A stretch of 32,022 nt of DNA from Polyangiaceae bacterium (GTDB lineage: Bacteria; Myxococcota_A; Polyangia; Polyangiales; Polyangiaceae). Below, piece after piece: positions 1-6,902 of the stretch. Made by a program: the position numbers and the translations under genes. The notes beneath the pieces were generated by a model, which did no database searches, was not told the DNA's origin, and saw only the letters and a program-made list of their open reading frames with translations. How positions within the stretch are numbered: the stretch's first letter is position 1; each line of letters begins with the position of its first letter. The stretch lies in the NCBI GenBank assembly GCA_029941785.1, contig JAPYTK010000042.1, forward strand, positions 1-32,022. Direction: 5' to 3'.

Positions 1-657
1 GGCCAGAGTGCTACAACGGGAAGTGGCGGGACCGGTGGTGTTCCGCAAGGCAGCGTTGCCGGCACCGGTGCGGCGGTCGGCACGGGTGGTGACGGGGGCA
101 TCGGCGGCGGTACTGGTGGCGTGCTGCAGGGTGGCGCGGCCGGCATGGGCGGCGGTACTGGTGGCGTGCTGCAGGGTGGCGCGGCCGGCATGGGCGGGCA
201 GGGTGGCTCGGTATGCCCGCCGACCTCGACCCTGATGGCGCCGATGATCTGTCCCGCGGTCTGTACGGGCGGCTGCAACGGGACCAGCTGCGACATCGAT
301 TGCGGCGGCGGCAGTGCTTGTTCGGGGCAGACCATCACTTGTCCACCCAATATGGATTGCCGCGTGGTGTGCGACGGGGGCTCGGCTTGTGCGGGAGCCA
401 ACATCACCTGCCCGGTGGCGGGCAGTTGTCTCATCGACTGCATGGGTGGCAGCGTTTGTACCAACGCGGTGATGACCTGCCAGTCTCCCAACGACCCTTG
501 CGACATGAGCTGTACCGGCGGCGGCGCCTGCGTCGGCACGACCTATAGCTGCGCCGCGGGGCCGTGCAGTGTGAACTGCCAGGGGGCTGGAGCCAACTTG
601 ATGTCGCTCACTTGCGGCAGCGCCTGCATCTGCGACAACGTCAACAATTCCTGCTGA
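1..657 (+). CDS. Cys-rich repeat protein with Gly-rich linker (5' end outside window)
   Basis: The reading frame is already open at base 1 and ends with TGA at 655-657, so the start lies to the left of the window. The visible part opens with about 70 residues of Gly/Ala/Thr-rich linker, including two identical 15-residue units. A disulphide-rich domain of about 145 residues follows. In it a unit of the form C-x-I-x-C-G-G-G-S-A-C-x-G-x-x-I-T-C-P recurs about five times, with variants such as CDIDCGGGSAC, CRVVCDGGSAC, CLIDCMGGSVC and CDMSCTGGGAC. The regular cysteines and the linker point to an exported or lipid-anchored surface protein; the signal sequence would be in the missing part. Similar linker-plus-Cys proteins are common in Polyangia. 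No enzyme motif is visible and the function is unknown. Confidence 0.8.
   Translation, partial: GQSATTGSGGTGGVPQGSVAGTGAAVGTGGDGGIGGGTGGVLQGGAAGMGGGTGGVLQGGAAGMGGQGGSVCPPTSTLMAPMICPAVCTGGCNGTSCDIDCGGGSACSGQTITCPPNMDCRVVCDGGSACAGANITCPVAGSCLIDCMGGSVCTNAVMTCQSPNDPCDMSCTGGGACVGTTYSCAAGPCSVNCQGAGANLMSLTCGSACICDNVNNSC
103..192 (+). repeat. 45-bp tandem repeat, two identical copies
   Basis: Bases 103-147 and 148-192 are identical. Each unit encodes the 15 residues GGGTGGVLQGGAAGM inside the linker of the surrounding gene. The period is a multiple of three, so gain or loss of a unit changes only linker length. The nucleotide identity suggests a recent duplication. Confidence 0.9.
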
Positions 658-710
658 CCCGCGGGAAGGTCCAGCGAGCCTCAAAACCCCTGTAAACGGC
701 GGTCATCCGC

Positions 711-802
711 CCTGTCTACCTGCTCCCACGCCAACCATTGCGCATCAGAGACATGATGTTAACTCTCGATGAAAGCCACAAAGGCCCTTCATCGGGACTA
801 GA
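711..802 (-). repeat. Intergenic repeat R1, copy A
   Basis: Read on the minus strand this is a full copy of the R1 family, also present at 1369-1458, 2130-2216 and 6341-6434. It starts with TCTAGTCCCGATGAAGG, forms a hairpin between GATGAAGG.CC and GGCTTTCATC, and continues through GAGAGTTAACATC into a 13-codon frame at 754-716 (minus). That frame reads MSLMRNGWRGSR and ends in TAG. Its orientation is opposite to copies B, C and D. It fills most of the gap between the Cys-rich gene and the small lipoprotein gene at 878. Confidence 0.75.
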
Positions 803-877
803 CTCCCCGTCGAACACATCTTGCGACTAGACTTCCGCTTGAACCACGATTTTCTGAGTGCTAATTTGATGTACCCT

Positions 878-1327
878 ATGAATTCCCTCACCCGGCGCTC
901 GATCATTTGTTCCCTCTTTTTGTTACTGTTGGCGACCGGCTGCAGCAAGAAAGCACCAGCTGAGGCAAACGCTGCACTGGCCGGTGCGCTCGACGCATTA
1001 GCAACCGCCAACAGCAAGGACTTCGTCGCGGCCGTTGTGCCAGCACAACAGGCGAAGGTCCAGACGCTGAAGCAATGGCCGTTCTTTCAGGCGATAAAAG
1101 CGCACAGCATCGATAATGAATTCGACAGAGACGTCACCGACTCGACGGCGACGATCCTTTGCATGGTGTATTTCGATTCCGACAAGAAGGTGCACTCCAC
1201 GCTTCATTTCGACATGAAGAAGGTCGCCGGCAAATGGCATATCGACTTGGCGGAAACGATCAGGATGCAGATCGCCACGAACGGCGCGTTTGCGTTTAAA
1301 AAATACAAATTCGTTATGAAGCCATAA
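878..1327 (+). CDS. Small lipoprotein, NTF2-like character
   Basis: A protein of 149 residues if it starts at ATG 878 (MNSLTRRS). That start gives a normal export signal: basic n-region, hydrophobic core SLFLLLLATG and a lipid-attachment cysteine in LATGC. An in-frame ATG at 869 is an alternative; no clear ribosome site separates them. The mature part has a helical start (ANAALAGALDALATANSKDFVAA given in two pieces: ANAALAGALDAL and ATANSKDF) followed by beta-type segments ending VAGKWHIDLAE. This resembles NTF2-like or DUF4878-like lipoproteins in which a VxGKW strand precedes the C-terminus, but the resemblance is weak and the function unknown. Its base composition looks visibly poorer in GC than its neighbours, which could reflect transfer. 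It is flanked by R1 copies A and B. Confidence 0.75.
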   Translation: MNSLTRRSIICSLFLLLLATGCSKKAPAEANAALAGALDALATANSKDFVAAVVPAQQAKVQTLKQWPFFQAIKAHSIDNEFDRDVTDSTATILCMVYFDSDKKVHSTLHFDMKKVAGKWHIDLAETIRMQIATNGAFAFKKYKFVMKP

Positions 1328-1368
1328 GAAGCTGTCTACCCGTTCCCCAGCTCCACGCGCGCACTACC

Positions 1369-1458
1369 GAGTATAGTCCCGATGAAGGCTCGTGTGGCTT
1401 TCATCGAGAGTCAAAAAACATGTCTCGTATGCGAGGTGGCGGGGTTGGGCGCAGGTAG
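1369..1458 (+). repeat. Intergenic repeat R1, copy B
   Basis: A plus-strand R1 copy. It starts GAGTATAGTCCCGATGAAGG, has the GATGAAGGC / GGCTTTCATC hairpin, and carries a 13-codon frame at 1420-1458 (MSRMRGGGVGRR, TAG stop). The spacer before the ATG is altered (AGTCAAAAAAC instead of AGTTAACATC). It ends 8 bases before the stop of the minus-strand hydrolase gene, so that gene is bracketed by copies B and C in direct orientation. Just upstream, 1331-1345 (GCTGTCTACCCGTTC) resembles the reverse complement of an R1 3' end and may be a truncated second copy. Confidence 0.75.
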
Positions 1459-1466
1459 AGATCGCC

Positions 1467-2120
1467 TTAGTCCGGATGGGCGTCGAGGAGAAACCTCCGA
1501 ACTTGAACGATGTACTCCGGCGCATTGGCGGCGAGGATCGTGTTGTGATCGCCGTCGGGGAAGCGGACAAGCCTCTTGTTGCTCGAGCCCGCCCAGGCGT
1601 GGTTCCGTACGGCGTGGTCGATCGTCACCAATGCGTCCTGCTCCGCGTGCTGCACCCGCACCAACAAGCGTTGCGCGACGTCGGCAATACCGCTCTCCAG
1701 GACCAACCCCGCGATATCCGGGAAGCGGTGCGCCAACTCAATCGCGTAGATCGATCCGACCGACCGCCCAAACGCCACGACCCGTTTGGAGGCTACGCCG
1801 ACCGCCGTCATGATCGGAACCACATCGTCGAGCATGCCGACCAATGCGGGCGTCCCCGTCGAGCCGCCGTAGCCGCGGTACTCGGCGAGGAAGACGTCAA
1901 AACCCTGAAGATCGGCGACGGAGACAAAGGGACTGATCCAGTGCTGCACACGCTCGCCGTTTCCGTGGAAGTGGACCAACACGGGTCGATCGGAGGGGGG
2001 TCGCGATCGCCAGCAGGCAAGCACTCCGCCTTCGACGGGCACCTCCACCGCATCGGCCAGCGGGACGTGCTCTGGAAAGAAGTAGCGCTCGGAGATGAGC
2101 GGGTGGTCGAGGAGACTCAT
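1467..2120 (-). CDS. Alpha/beta hydrolase, BEM46/ABHD13-like, probably internally shortened
   Basis: A protein of 217 residues with an alpha/beta-hydrolase serine-hydrolase layout. The oxyanion motif HFHGNGE is near residue 50, the nucleophile elbow GRSVGS near residue 118, a probable acid is in HAEQDAL and the base is in DGDHNT near the end. No signal peptide is seen, so it is probably cytoplasmic. In the BEM46-type family a stretch of roughly 40 residues normally separates the strand after the elbow (LVLESGIAD) from the strand carrying the acid; here only about 15 residues do, so an in-frame deletion may have removed that part of the fold. No ribosome site precedes ATG 2120, and repeat R1 copy C starts 10 bases upstream. 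It may therefore be a decaying gene. The family call is from motifs; the deletion is inferred from memory of the family. Confidence 0.75.
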   Translation of the reverse strand: MSLLDHPLISERYFFPEHVPLADAVEVPVEGGVLACWRSRPPSDRPVLVHFHGNGERVQHWISPFVSVADLQGFDVFLAEYRGYGGSTGTPALVGMLDDVVPIMTAVGVASKRVVAFGRSVGSIYAIELAHRFPDIAGLVLESGIADVAQRLLVRVQHAEQDALVTIDHAVRNHAWAGSSNKRLVRFPDGDHNTILAANAPEYIVQVRRFLLDAHPD

Positions 2121-2129
2121 CGCCGCATA

Positions 2130-2216
2130 GTATAGTCCCTACGAAGGCCCGTGTGGCTTTCATCGGGAGTTAACATCATGTCTCTTATGCGCCATTGCGC
2201 GGGCGGGAGCAGGTAG
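2130..2216 (+). repeat. Intergenic repeat R1, copy C
   Basis: A plus-strand R1 copy starting GTATAGTCCCTACGAAGG, with the hairpin ending GGCTTTCATCGGGAG and a 13-codon frame at 2178-2216 (MSLMRHCAGGSR, TAG stop). GGGAG lies 8 bases before this ATG and could act as a ribosome site. The 39-base frame is identical to that of copy D at 6392-6430. It occupies the gap between the divergently placed starts and ends of the hydrolase and the propeller lipoprotein. Confidence 0.8.
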
Positions 2217-2262
2217 GCCGAGTGAGCTTGACGACACACTCATGGTTGCATCGCAGAATGCC

Positions 2263-3672
2263 TCATTCGCTGTACGTTGCGTAGCCAATCCACTGCTCTG
2301 CGCCGCCCCCACACGGGCTCGTTCCCGCGATGTTCTTTCCGCCGAAGTAATGGCCGTGAAATACGGCCTTGCCTTCGCGCATTTCGATCACCATGCCGGT
2401 GGCAGTGATACGCCCGCTGTCCCACGCGTTTGGGTCGTCGTTCTCCAACACCGGGTTGTTCGGGTTGAGATACACGCGCGTCAGGTCGTGATGACTGAAG
2501 CCATGATGCACGCGGTAGATCGGCCGTCCTCCCTCCGTCGCTGGCGGCGTGCGCGTCTGCCAGAACCAGTGAACACCGCCGCGTGGATCGAGCGCCCAGT
2601 CGGGTTGACCGGCACCGAGGCCCTTGCCATTGCTTGTGATGATGGGCGTGCTGAGCCGGAGCCAGGTCGCGCCGTCATCCGGGCTACCGGCAATTCCGAT
2701 GCTAGGCTTCTGGCCGTTGGCATAGGTGACGCCGCCGTAAGGGGTGACGAGCCAGCCGCATCGTTTTGGCATCAGCGCGGGCTCCTGGCAGCCGCCCGTG
2801 AGCTTTCCCTGTTGGTTCTGCCATGGCGCCTCCCATGGTTGCACGGGGGATAGCGGCGTGCCGATGCGCTCGTAGGGACCGGACCAGTCTTCGGCGCGCC
2901 ACAAACTGACCGAGTCGGTCCGGTTACCTGCCTCGTATTGGTACTCGGTCACGGCGAGCAGCCAGCGATCGGCGGTTTCGTCGTAGCGCAATGACGGCGT
3001 TTCGAACTGCATAGGTTGTTGTTGGCCCGCGATGAACAGCGGAGTCAGCACGGGGATGGGCGTGGACCAGTTGATGCCATCGTCGCTTTCTGTGCCCCAG
3101 ATCGCGGTTGGGTACCGTTTCAGTGCCGGGCTCCAGTGGGGGCTGTTGAAAACCATGCGAAAGCCACCGCCAGGTTTGAGCACCACGTCGGGATCCGTGC
3201 CGAAGCCGCACAGGTTGAGGTTGGTGCCCGCAGCGATGGGTTCACCTTCCGCGCTGACGCCGGCTTTTTGAACCGCGCGGCCTTCTCGCTTCAACTTGCC
3301 AATGAATGCGTAAGAAGGGAGGGCTCCGTTCGCGGCCTCGGCCGGGAGCATTTCAGGTGGGCTGCCGTCGCCGCCGAGCATGGCGGTGAATGCTTCGATC
3401 GTCGGTGACATGTCGCAGTCGGGATCCGTGATGCCGCCGCCACCACCGTTCGGAACGAAGCTAGCGCTCGAAACGGACCCCCCGGACCCCTGCTCTGCAA
3501 CGGGAAGGTCAGCGTCGCCGGTAGGGCCACATGCCACTGCAGCCAAGAGAGTGGAGGCGCCGAGAAGAGGGAGGAGGGAGCTTCCTCGTTTCGTCTTCTG
3601 GAGCCTCTTGTGGGACTTCCCATCGTTGGGGTGGGGAGAGATGAAGGTGCAGTTGGTATGTCGTTCGGTCAT
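2263..3672 (-). CDS. Lipoprotein with sialidase-type beta-propeller (Asp boxes)
   Basis: The start is set at ATG 3672 because GAGGAGG stands just upstream (GAGGAGGAACC-ATG); an in-frame ATG at 3732 lacks such a site. The product has 469 residues. A basic n-region (KRLQKTKRG), hydrophobic core and LLAAVAC give a lipid-attached Cys at about residue 48. A Gly/Ser linker follows, then a domain with two Asp-box motifs (ESDDGINW and SPDDGATW) and other strand patterns such as TPSLRYDETADRWLLAVTE. These features are typical of sialidase/GH43-like propellers with five or six blades. It is probably a surface glycan-binding or glycan-cleaving protein; the catalytic residues could not be assigned. It is separated from the neighbouring lipoproteins by repeats and so is probably transcribed alone. 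Confidence 0.8.
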   Translation of the reverse strand: MTERHTNCTFISPHPNDGKSHKRLQKTKRGSSLLPLLGASTLLAAVACGPTGDADLPVAEQGSGGSVSSASFVPNGGGGGITDPDCDMSPTIEAFTAMLGGDGSPPEMLPAEAANGALPSYAFIGKLKREGRAVQKAGVSAEGEPIAAGTNLNLCGFGTDPDVVLKPGGGFRMVFNSPHWSPALKRYPTAIWGTESDDGINWSTPIPVLTPLFIAGQQQPMQFETPSLRYDETADRWLLAVTEYQYEAGNRTDSVSLWRAEDWSGPYERIGTPLSPVQPWEAPWQNQQGKLTGGCQEPALMPKRCGWLVTPYGGVTYANGQKPSIGIAGSPDDGATWLRLSTPIITSNGKGLGAGQPDWALDPRGGVHWFWQTRTPPATEGGRPIYRVHHGFSHHDLTRVYLNPNNPVLENDDPNAWDSGRITATGMVIEMREGKAVFHGHYFGGKNIAGTSPCGGGAEQWIGYATYSE

Positions 3673-3884
3673 GGTTCCTCCTCGTGGGGGCGCGGCGTTG
3701 TTGGGTTCAAATTGATTAGTAGCAAGCTGCATGCCGAATGCGGCGATAACGGCACCAGCATGCGAATGCGCCTAAACGAAGGTGCTTTTGATGAACGCTG
3801 GCAACTCGTTCGCCGTGTGAGCTGCGCAAGCGGCGTACACCTCTGCCTATGCCGCCCCCTAGCGGGCTAACACGCACAGAGCGT

Positions 3885-3966
3885 CGTCCACCTGCTGCCA
3901 CCCTAAATTGGCGCATACGAGATGTGAGGTTCGTCCGCTCCATGCCCCCTTCGATGGGTCGGACCG
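3885..3966 (-). repeat. Decayed copy of intergenic repeat R1 (copy E)
   Basis: Read on the minus strand, this stretch keeps the order of R1 landmarks: CATCGAAGGGGGCATGGAGC, then ACATCTCGTATGCGCCA, then GGCAGCAGGTGGAC. Two bases are lost where the other copies have the ATG, so the 13-codon frame is destroyed. It is much more diverged than copies A to D. The rest of the 3673-3978 gap shows nothing recognisable apart from the ribosome site of the gene starting at 3672. Confidence 0.45.
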
Positions 3967-3978
3967 GCGAGGAAAGAC

Positions 3979-5343
3979 TCAGGATGCGGGCTTGATGGCT
4001 TTGTACACGGCCGGCGCGCCTAAGGCGCCGCTGATGAAGAACAAGCGCCCGCCGTCGTCGTCGGCCAACATGACTGGTGATGGAAGACCGGTCAGCAGCG
4101 TCACCTCATTCTGACCGTCCAAGTCCGTTCGTTTCAGTTCGCCGGTGTTGGCGTAAAAGCCGGTGTTCACCCAGTACACGTGTTTTTGGTCGACCACGAT
4201 CCCTGCGGGGTGGGCGTTGTCTCCCGCGCCGAGTGACTCGGGTGCACCCCCGAGGAGCCGCACTCGCCAGACGGTGCCTCCATCGCTTTCGGTCCAGTAG
4301 GCATGCGTGGCGTCGGCGTCCACGAACACGGCGCAGGCGCGACCAGATACGAGCAACTCGGCCGGTCCGGCTCCAGTCGTCCGGTACAGACTGCTGGAGT
4401 TGGGATTGTTGCATTGAAAGAGGGGATAATCGTGCACCAGACCTACGGACTCGCTGAACACGACGACGTCGCTCGAGTTGACCGCGATTTTGCCCCAAGT
4501 CGTGAAACCGGCGCGACTCGCCAACTGGATTGTCGACTTGCCATCGTCGTACCAGACACCGAGATCGGTCAGGTAATAGGCAGCATAGGCTGGCCCTCCC
4601 CCATAGGTGACGTCCACGGCGGCTCCCGGCACCGAGGTGATTGGAAGGGGCGTGAGATCGATGGGCAGTTTTGCCCGATACAATTGCTCGTGGTCGCCCA
4701 ACGACAGGTGCTCCGGTTGGAGCGATGGGGGGACCGCCAACGCCAACACCGCGTTGTTGCTGACCGTGACTGGCGTCGCTGCGGTCGGCAACGTGGCGGT
4801 CTTGTCGACCGCGTACACAATACGCTTGGCTTCCGCCATCGTGAAATAGACTTTGCCCGTGTCTTGATTGCGCTCCACGGCGAGCGTCACGGCGCCATAT
4901 TGGGTGGGCGCGGTCAACGCCACCGCGCCACATTGCCCTTGGGCGCACGATCCTCCTTCGCAGTCATGCCCGCAGGCACCACACTGTTTCGGATCCGTTT
5001 GGGTATCGACGCATACTCCATCGCAGGTTTGCGCTCCGTTCGGGCAACCGCCGCCGACGACCTGGCTGCCGCCCGCGCCGGAGCCTGCTACATGTTGACC
5101 ACCGGGGTCGCTGCCGCCTGCCTGGTTGCCGCCCACGTCGGTCCCGCATTCGCCACATGGTTGCTGTACGTCGAAAAGGCTACACCCGGTGCTCAGCCAA
5201 GGGGCCATGGCCAGCAAGCAGACCGCGCTCACACGGTTCACCATCCGGCGCATTCCCGCAGTCGGCTTGGCCTCGCGATTCGAAAATCCGCTCGCGAGCG
5301 GCGGGCTCGTCCTGAGGGGACCAAGAAACATTCTCTTCGACAT
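3979..5343 (-). CDS. Lipoprotein with Cys-rich module and six-bladed-type beta-propeller
   Basis: A protein of 454 residues. AGGAGG stands 8 bases before ATG 5343 and supports that start, although it gives a long n-region; hydrophobic AVCLLAMAPWL and STGC place the lipid Cys at about residue 54. A linker rich in Gly/Ala follows, then a short Cys module (CPNGAQTCDGVCVD, CGACGHDCEGGSC) that is a hallmark of Polyangia secreted proteins. The remaining 300 or so residues are repeated strands with signatures such as AVDKTATLP, THAYWTESDGGTVWRV and KHVYWVNTGFYANTGEL, as in LDL-receptor-YWTD/DUF5050-like propellers. It is probably a surface binding protein. Ligand and role are unknown. No catalytic motif is seen. 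Confidence 0.8.
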   Translation of the reverse strand: MSKRMFLGPLRTSPPLASGFSNREAKPTAGMRRMVNRVSAVCLLAMAPWLSTGCSLFDVQQPCGECGTDVGGNQAGGSDPGGQHVAGSGAGGSQVVGGGCPNGAQTCDGVCVDTQTDPKQCGACGHDCEGGSCAQGQCGAVALTAPTQYGAVTLAVERNQDTGKVYFTMAEAKRIVYAVDKTATLPTAATPVTVSNNAVLALAVPPSLQPEHLSLGDHEQLYRAKLPIDLTPLPITSVPGAAVDVTYGGGPAYAAYYLTDLGVWYDDGKSTIQLASRAGFTTWGKIAVNSSDVVVFSESVGLVHDYPLFQCNNPNSSSLYRTTGAGPAELLVSGRACAVFVDADATHAYWTESDGGTVWRVRLLGGAPESLGAGDNAHPAGIVVDQKHVYWVNTGFYANTGELKRTDLDGQNEVTLLTGLPSPVMLADDDGGRLFFISGALGAPAVYKAIKPAS

Positions 5344-5419
5344 GGGGAAGTCCTCCTTCTCGATTGGGTCTTTTCAGTCTGACATCACTCAGCTGGCCTT
5401 CCCCCATACTCCGCTTGGC

Positions 5420-6103
5420 TCAGCCACTGCCGGTACTCGTCCAACCCGTAGATGTCGCTGCACCCTCGGAGCCGGTTGCGCAAAATACGACAACTGCCCC
5501 TTCGAGGCAGTTCCACAGTCCTTCCGCGTCGCCCGCATCGGGGCAGTTGTCGAAGTAGCTCGCATCGCGCAGTTTGGCAGGACCCAAACACGAGCCGTTC
5601 CAACCGAGGTCAAGGAGGTCAAGGGTCGAATACACCGCGAGCCGGTTGGGCAGGATGCTGATCCCGCGCGACCATTCGTAATTGGGCGACGGCGACGCGG
5701 ACCAGCCGACCGATCCGACGTCCCCCTGCTTCAGCGCAGACAGCACGCACGATACGGCGCTCGGATTCATCACGGTCGTCGATGGCTCGCCCGGTATTCC
5801 GTTGAACTGTATCGCATCGCAGAGTGGCTCGCCGGCGCACGCTTCCGTCCACTTGCAGGCATCGGAACTGGAAGAGCCCATACCGGAGTTCATACCGTAC
5901 CCGTCGGAACGACAGGTGCTGCTGCCCGAGCAGGTGGTTTCGCCTCCACCGCCGCCGCCGATGCCACCTTGGCCGCCTTGGCCGCCGGTGCCAGCTGGGC
6001 CGCTCGTGCTTGCGCCGTCGCCGAGGCTCGTGCTGCCGCACCCGGCTGAAGAGCTCAGGATGATGCCGCTCAGCATCAGGATCAATGTTGTCGTGTGTGC
6101 CAT
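5420..6103 (-). CDS. Lipoprotein of unknown function with Gly linker
   Basis: A protein of 227 residues from ATG 6103, which has GAGGAG 7 bases upstream; an open frame extends further to 6241 but has no site and would spoil the signal sequence. The signal is MAHTTTLILMLSGIILSSSAGC with lipid Cys at residue 22. Next come a Gly-rich linker (GTGGQGGQGG and a run of six Gly) and a C-terminal domain of about 170 residues with scattered cysteines (CSGSSTC, CKWTEAC, CLGPAKL, CLEGAVVVFC) that could form disulphides. I do not recognise the domain. It sits 76 bases from the propeller lipoprotein on the same strand, so the two may share a transcript, with this one first. Confidence 0.75.
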   Translation of the reverse strand: MAHTTTLILMLSGIILSSSAGCGSTSLGDGASTSGPAGTGGQGGQGGIGGGGGGETTCSGSSTCRSDGYGMNSGMGSSSSDACKWTEACAGEPLCDAIQFNGIPGEPSTTVMNPSAVSCVLSALKQGDVGSVGWSASPSPNYEWSRGISILPNRLAVYSTLDLLDLGWNGSCLGPAKLRDASYFDNCPDAGDAEGLWNCLEGAVVVFCATGSEGAATSTGWTSTGSG

Positions 6104-6340
6104 GTTCAATCTCCTCTCGACGAATCGTCGTGTCGATGAAGGATTGAGCAACACCCGTGCCAGGCACGAGATCCGGCGTTGTGGGCCCGATCCGCCTGAC
6201 CGAACGCGGCGACGCGCGTGAACTGCGCATGGACGGTACACCCCTGCGTGTGCGGTCCCCGACTCACATCGCGCGCCAAAGCCTCACGGTCACTCAACGT
6301 AGTCGCTCGTCAACTCAACCAGCGACCGCGCCAGTTGTCC

Positions 6341-6434
6341 GAGTATAGCCCCGATGAAGGCCCTTTATGGCTTTCATTGAGAGTTAGCATCATGTCTCTT
6401 ATGCGCCATTGCGCGGGCGGGAGCAGGTAGACAG
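6341..6434 (+). repeat. Intergenic repeat R1, copy D
   Basis: A plus-strand R1 copy: GAGTATAGCCCCGATGAAGG, the hairpin closing with GGCTTTCATT, the spacer GAGAGTTAGCATC, and a 13-codon frame at 6392-6430 (MSLMRHCAGGSR, TAG). It is followed by ACAG as in copy A. The frame is base-for-base the same as in copy C although the hairpin and spacer differ at several places. It lies in the 799-base gap 6104-6902, which also holds R2 copy 1 and an R3 remnant and no intact gene. Confidence 0.8.
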
Positions 6435-6530
6435 CTGACTCGAACGAATTTTCGAGGTCACGGCGATGGCCACGGGCACTTCATGGCACGGGACCTCCGC
6501 CTCGAGCTTGCTGGAACCCGTCCAGAGAGT

Positions 6531-6645
6531 GGTTGACTGCGCGCGGGCTTGGCCGGCGCGCCAGGCGATACGGAATCCTGCCCACAAACGTGAAGAGGCG
6601 GCTAAAGAGCCGCCTCGTACACTTTGGTTGACTGCGCGCGGGCGC
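6531..6645. repeat. Repeat R2, copy 1, with perfect hairpin and tRNA-end-like tail
   Basis: Bases 6554-6616 match 9315-9378 almost exactly. Within the block, 6595-6603 (GAGGCGGCT) and 6608-6616 (AGCCGCCTC) form a perfect 9-bp stem with loop AAAG. The tail 6616-6630 (CGTACACTTTGGTTG) is identical to the bases covering the 3' end of the tRNA at 10561-10575. It continues ACTGCGCGCGGGC, which is also found at 6534 and at 10468. On the minus strand the hairpin is followed by a short TT and could act as a terminator. Confidence 0.75.
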
Positions 6646-6699
6646 GCTCTGCGACCTGGAGCACGCGATAACGCTCGAGTTTGAGGTGGCGTTGCTGGG

Positions 6700-6875
6700 C
6701 TAGGCGGAGGAGGCTTGCGCGTCGGTGGCGTCGAACGTGCGGGGGGTGGCGATGACGCCGCGTGGCGCCAGCCCCGGCCAACATGAAGCTCAGGTTGGAG
6801 AGCCGGGCCAGCCGGTAGGCGTTGTCGAAGCGACCGCGAACGTCGTCTGAACACCGCCCGCCGGGGCATTGAGCT
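6700..6875 (-). pseudogene. R3 remnant 1: C-terminal fragment of a myxobacterial membrane protein
   Basis: The minus strand encodes CPGGRCSDDVRGRFDNAYRL followed by ARLSNLSFMLAGAGA, then shifts frame by a net 2 bases relative to its sister copy before PRTFDATDAQASSA and a TAG at 6702-6700. The order Cys-pro-x-gly-x-Cys, short helix, hydrophobic segment, Asp-Ala-rich tail resembles the C-terminal end of myxobacterial TPR/PEGA-type membrane proteins (compare forms like TVSTIGFVVGGVG). The rest of such a protein is missing, so I read this as a broken fragment. It matches 7961-8119 over about 155 bases. The parent family is assigned from memory. Confidence 0.5.
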
Positions 6876-6902
6876 GCGATGGCGTGTGTCTCGCTCAGCG
6901 GA

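Noticed and set aside
4303-5382. Plus-strand open frame of 359 codons opposite the Cys/propeller lipoprotein
   Set aside because: It is antisense to a gene with signal peptide, ribosome site and domain patterns; its product is of random high-GC type.
711-6434. R1 copies as integron attC sites
   Set aside because: The core GTTRRRY and its inverse are not found at the ends (the closest is GTTAACA), copies lie in both orientations, and no integrase is visible.
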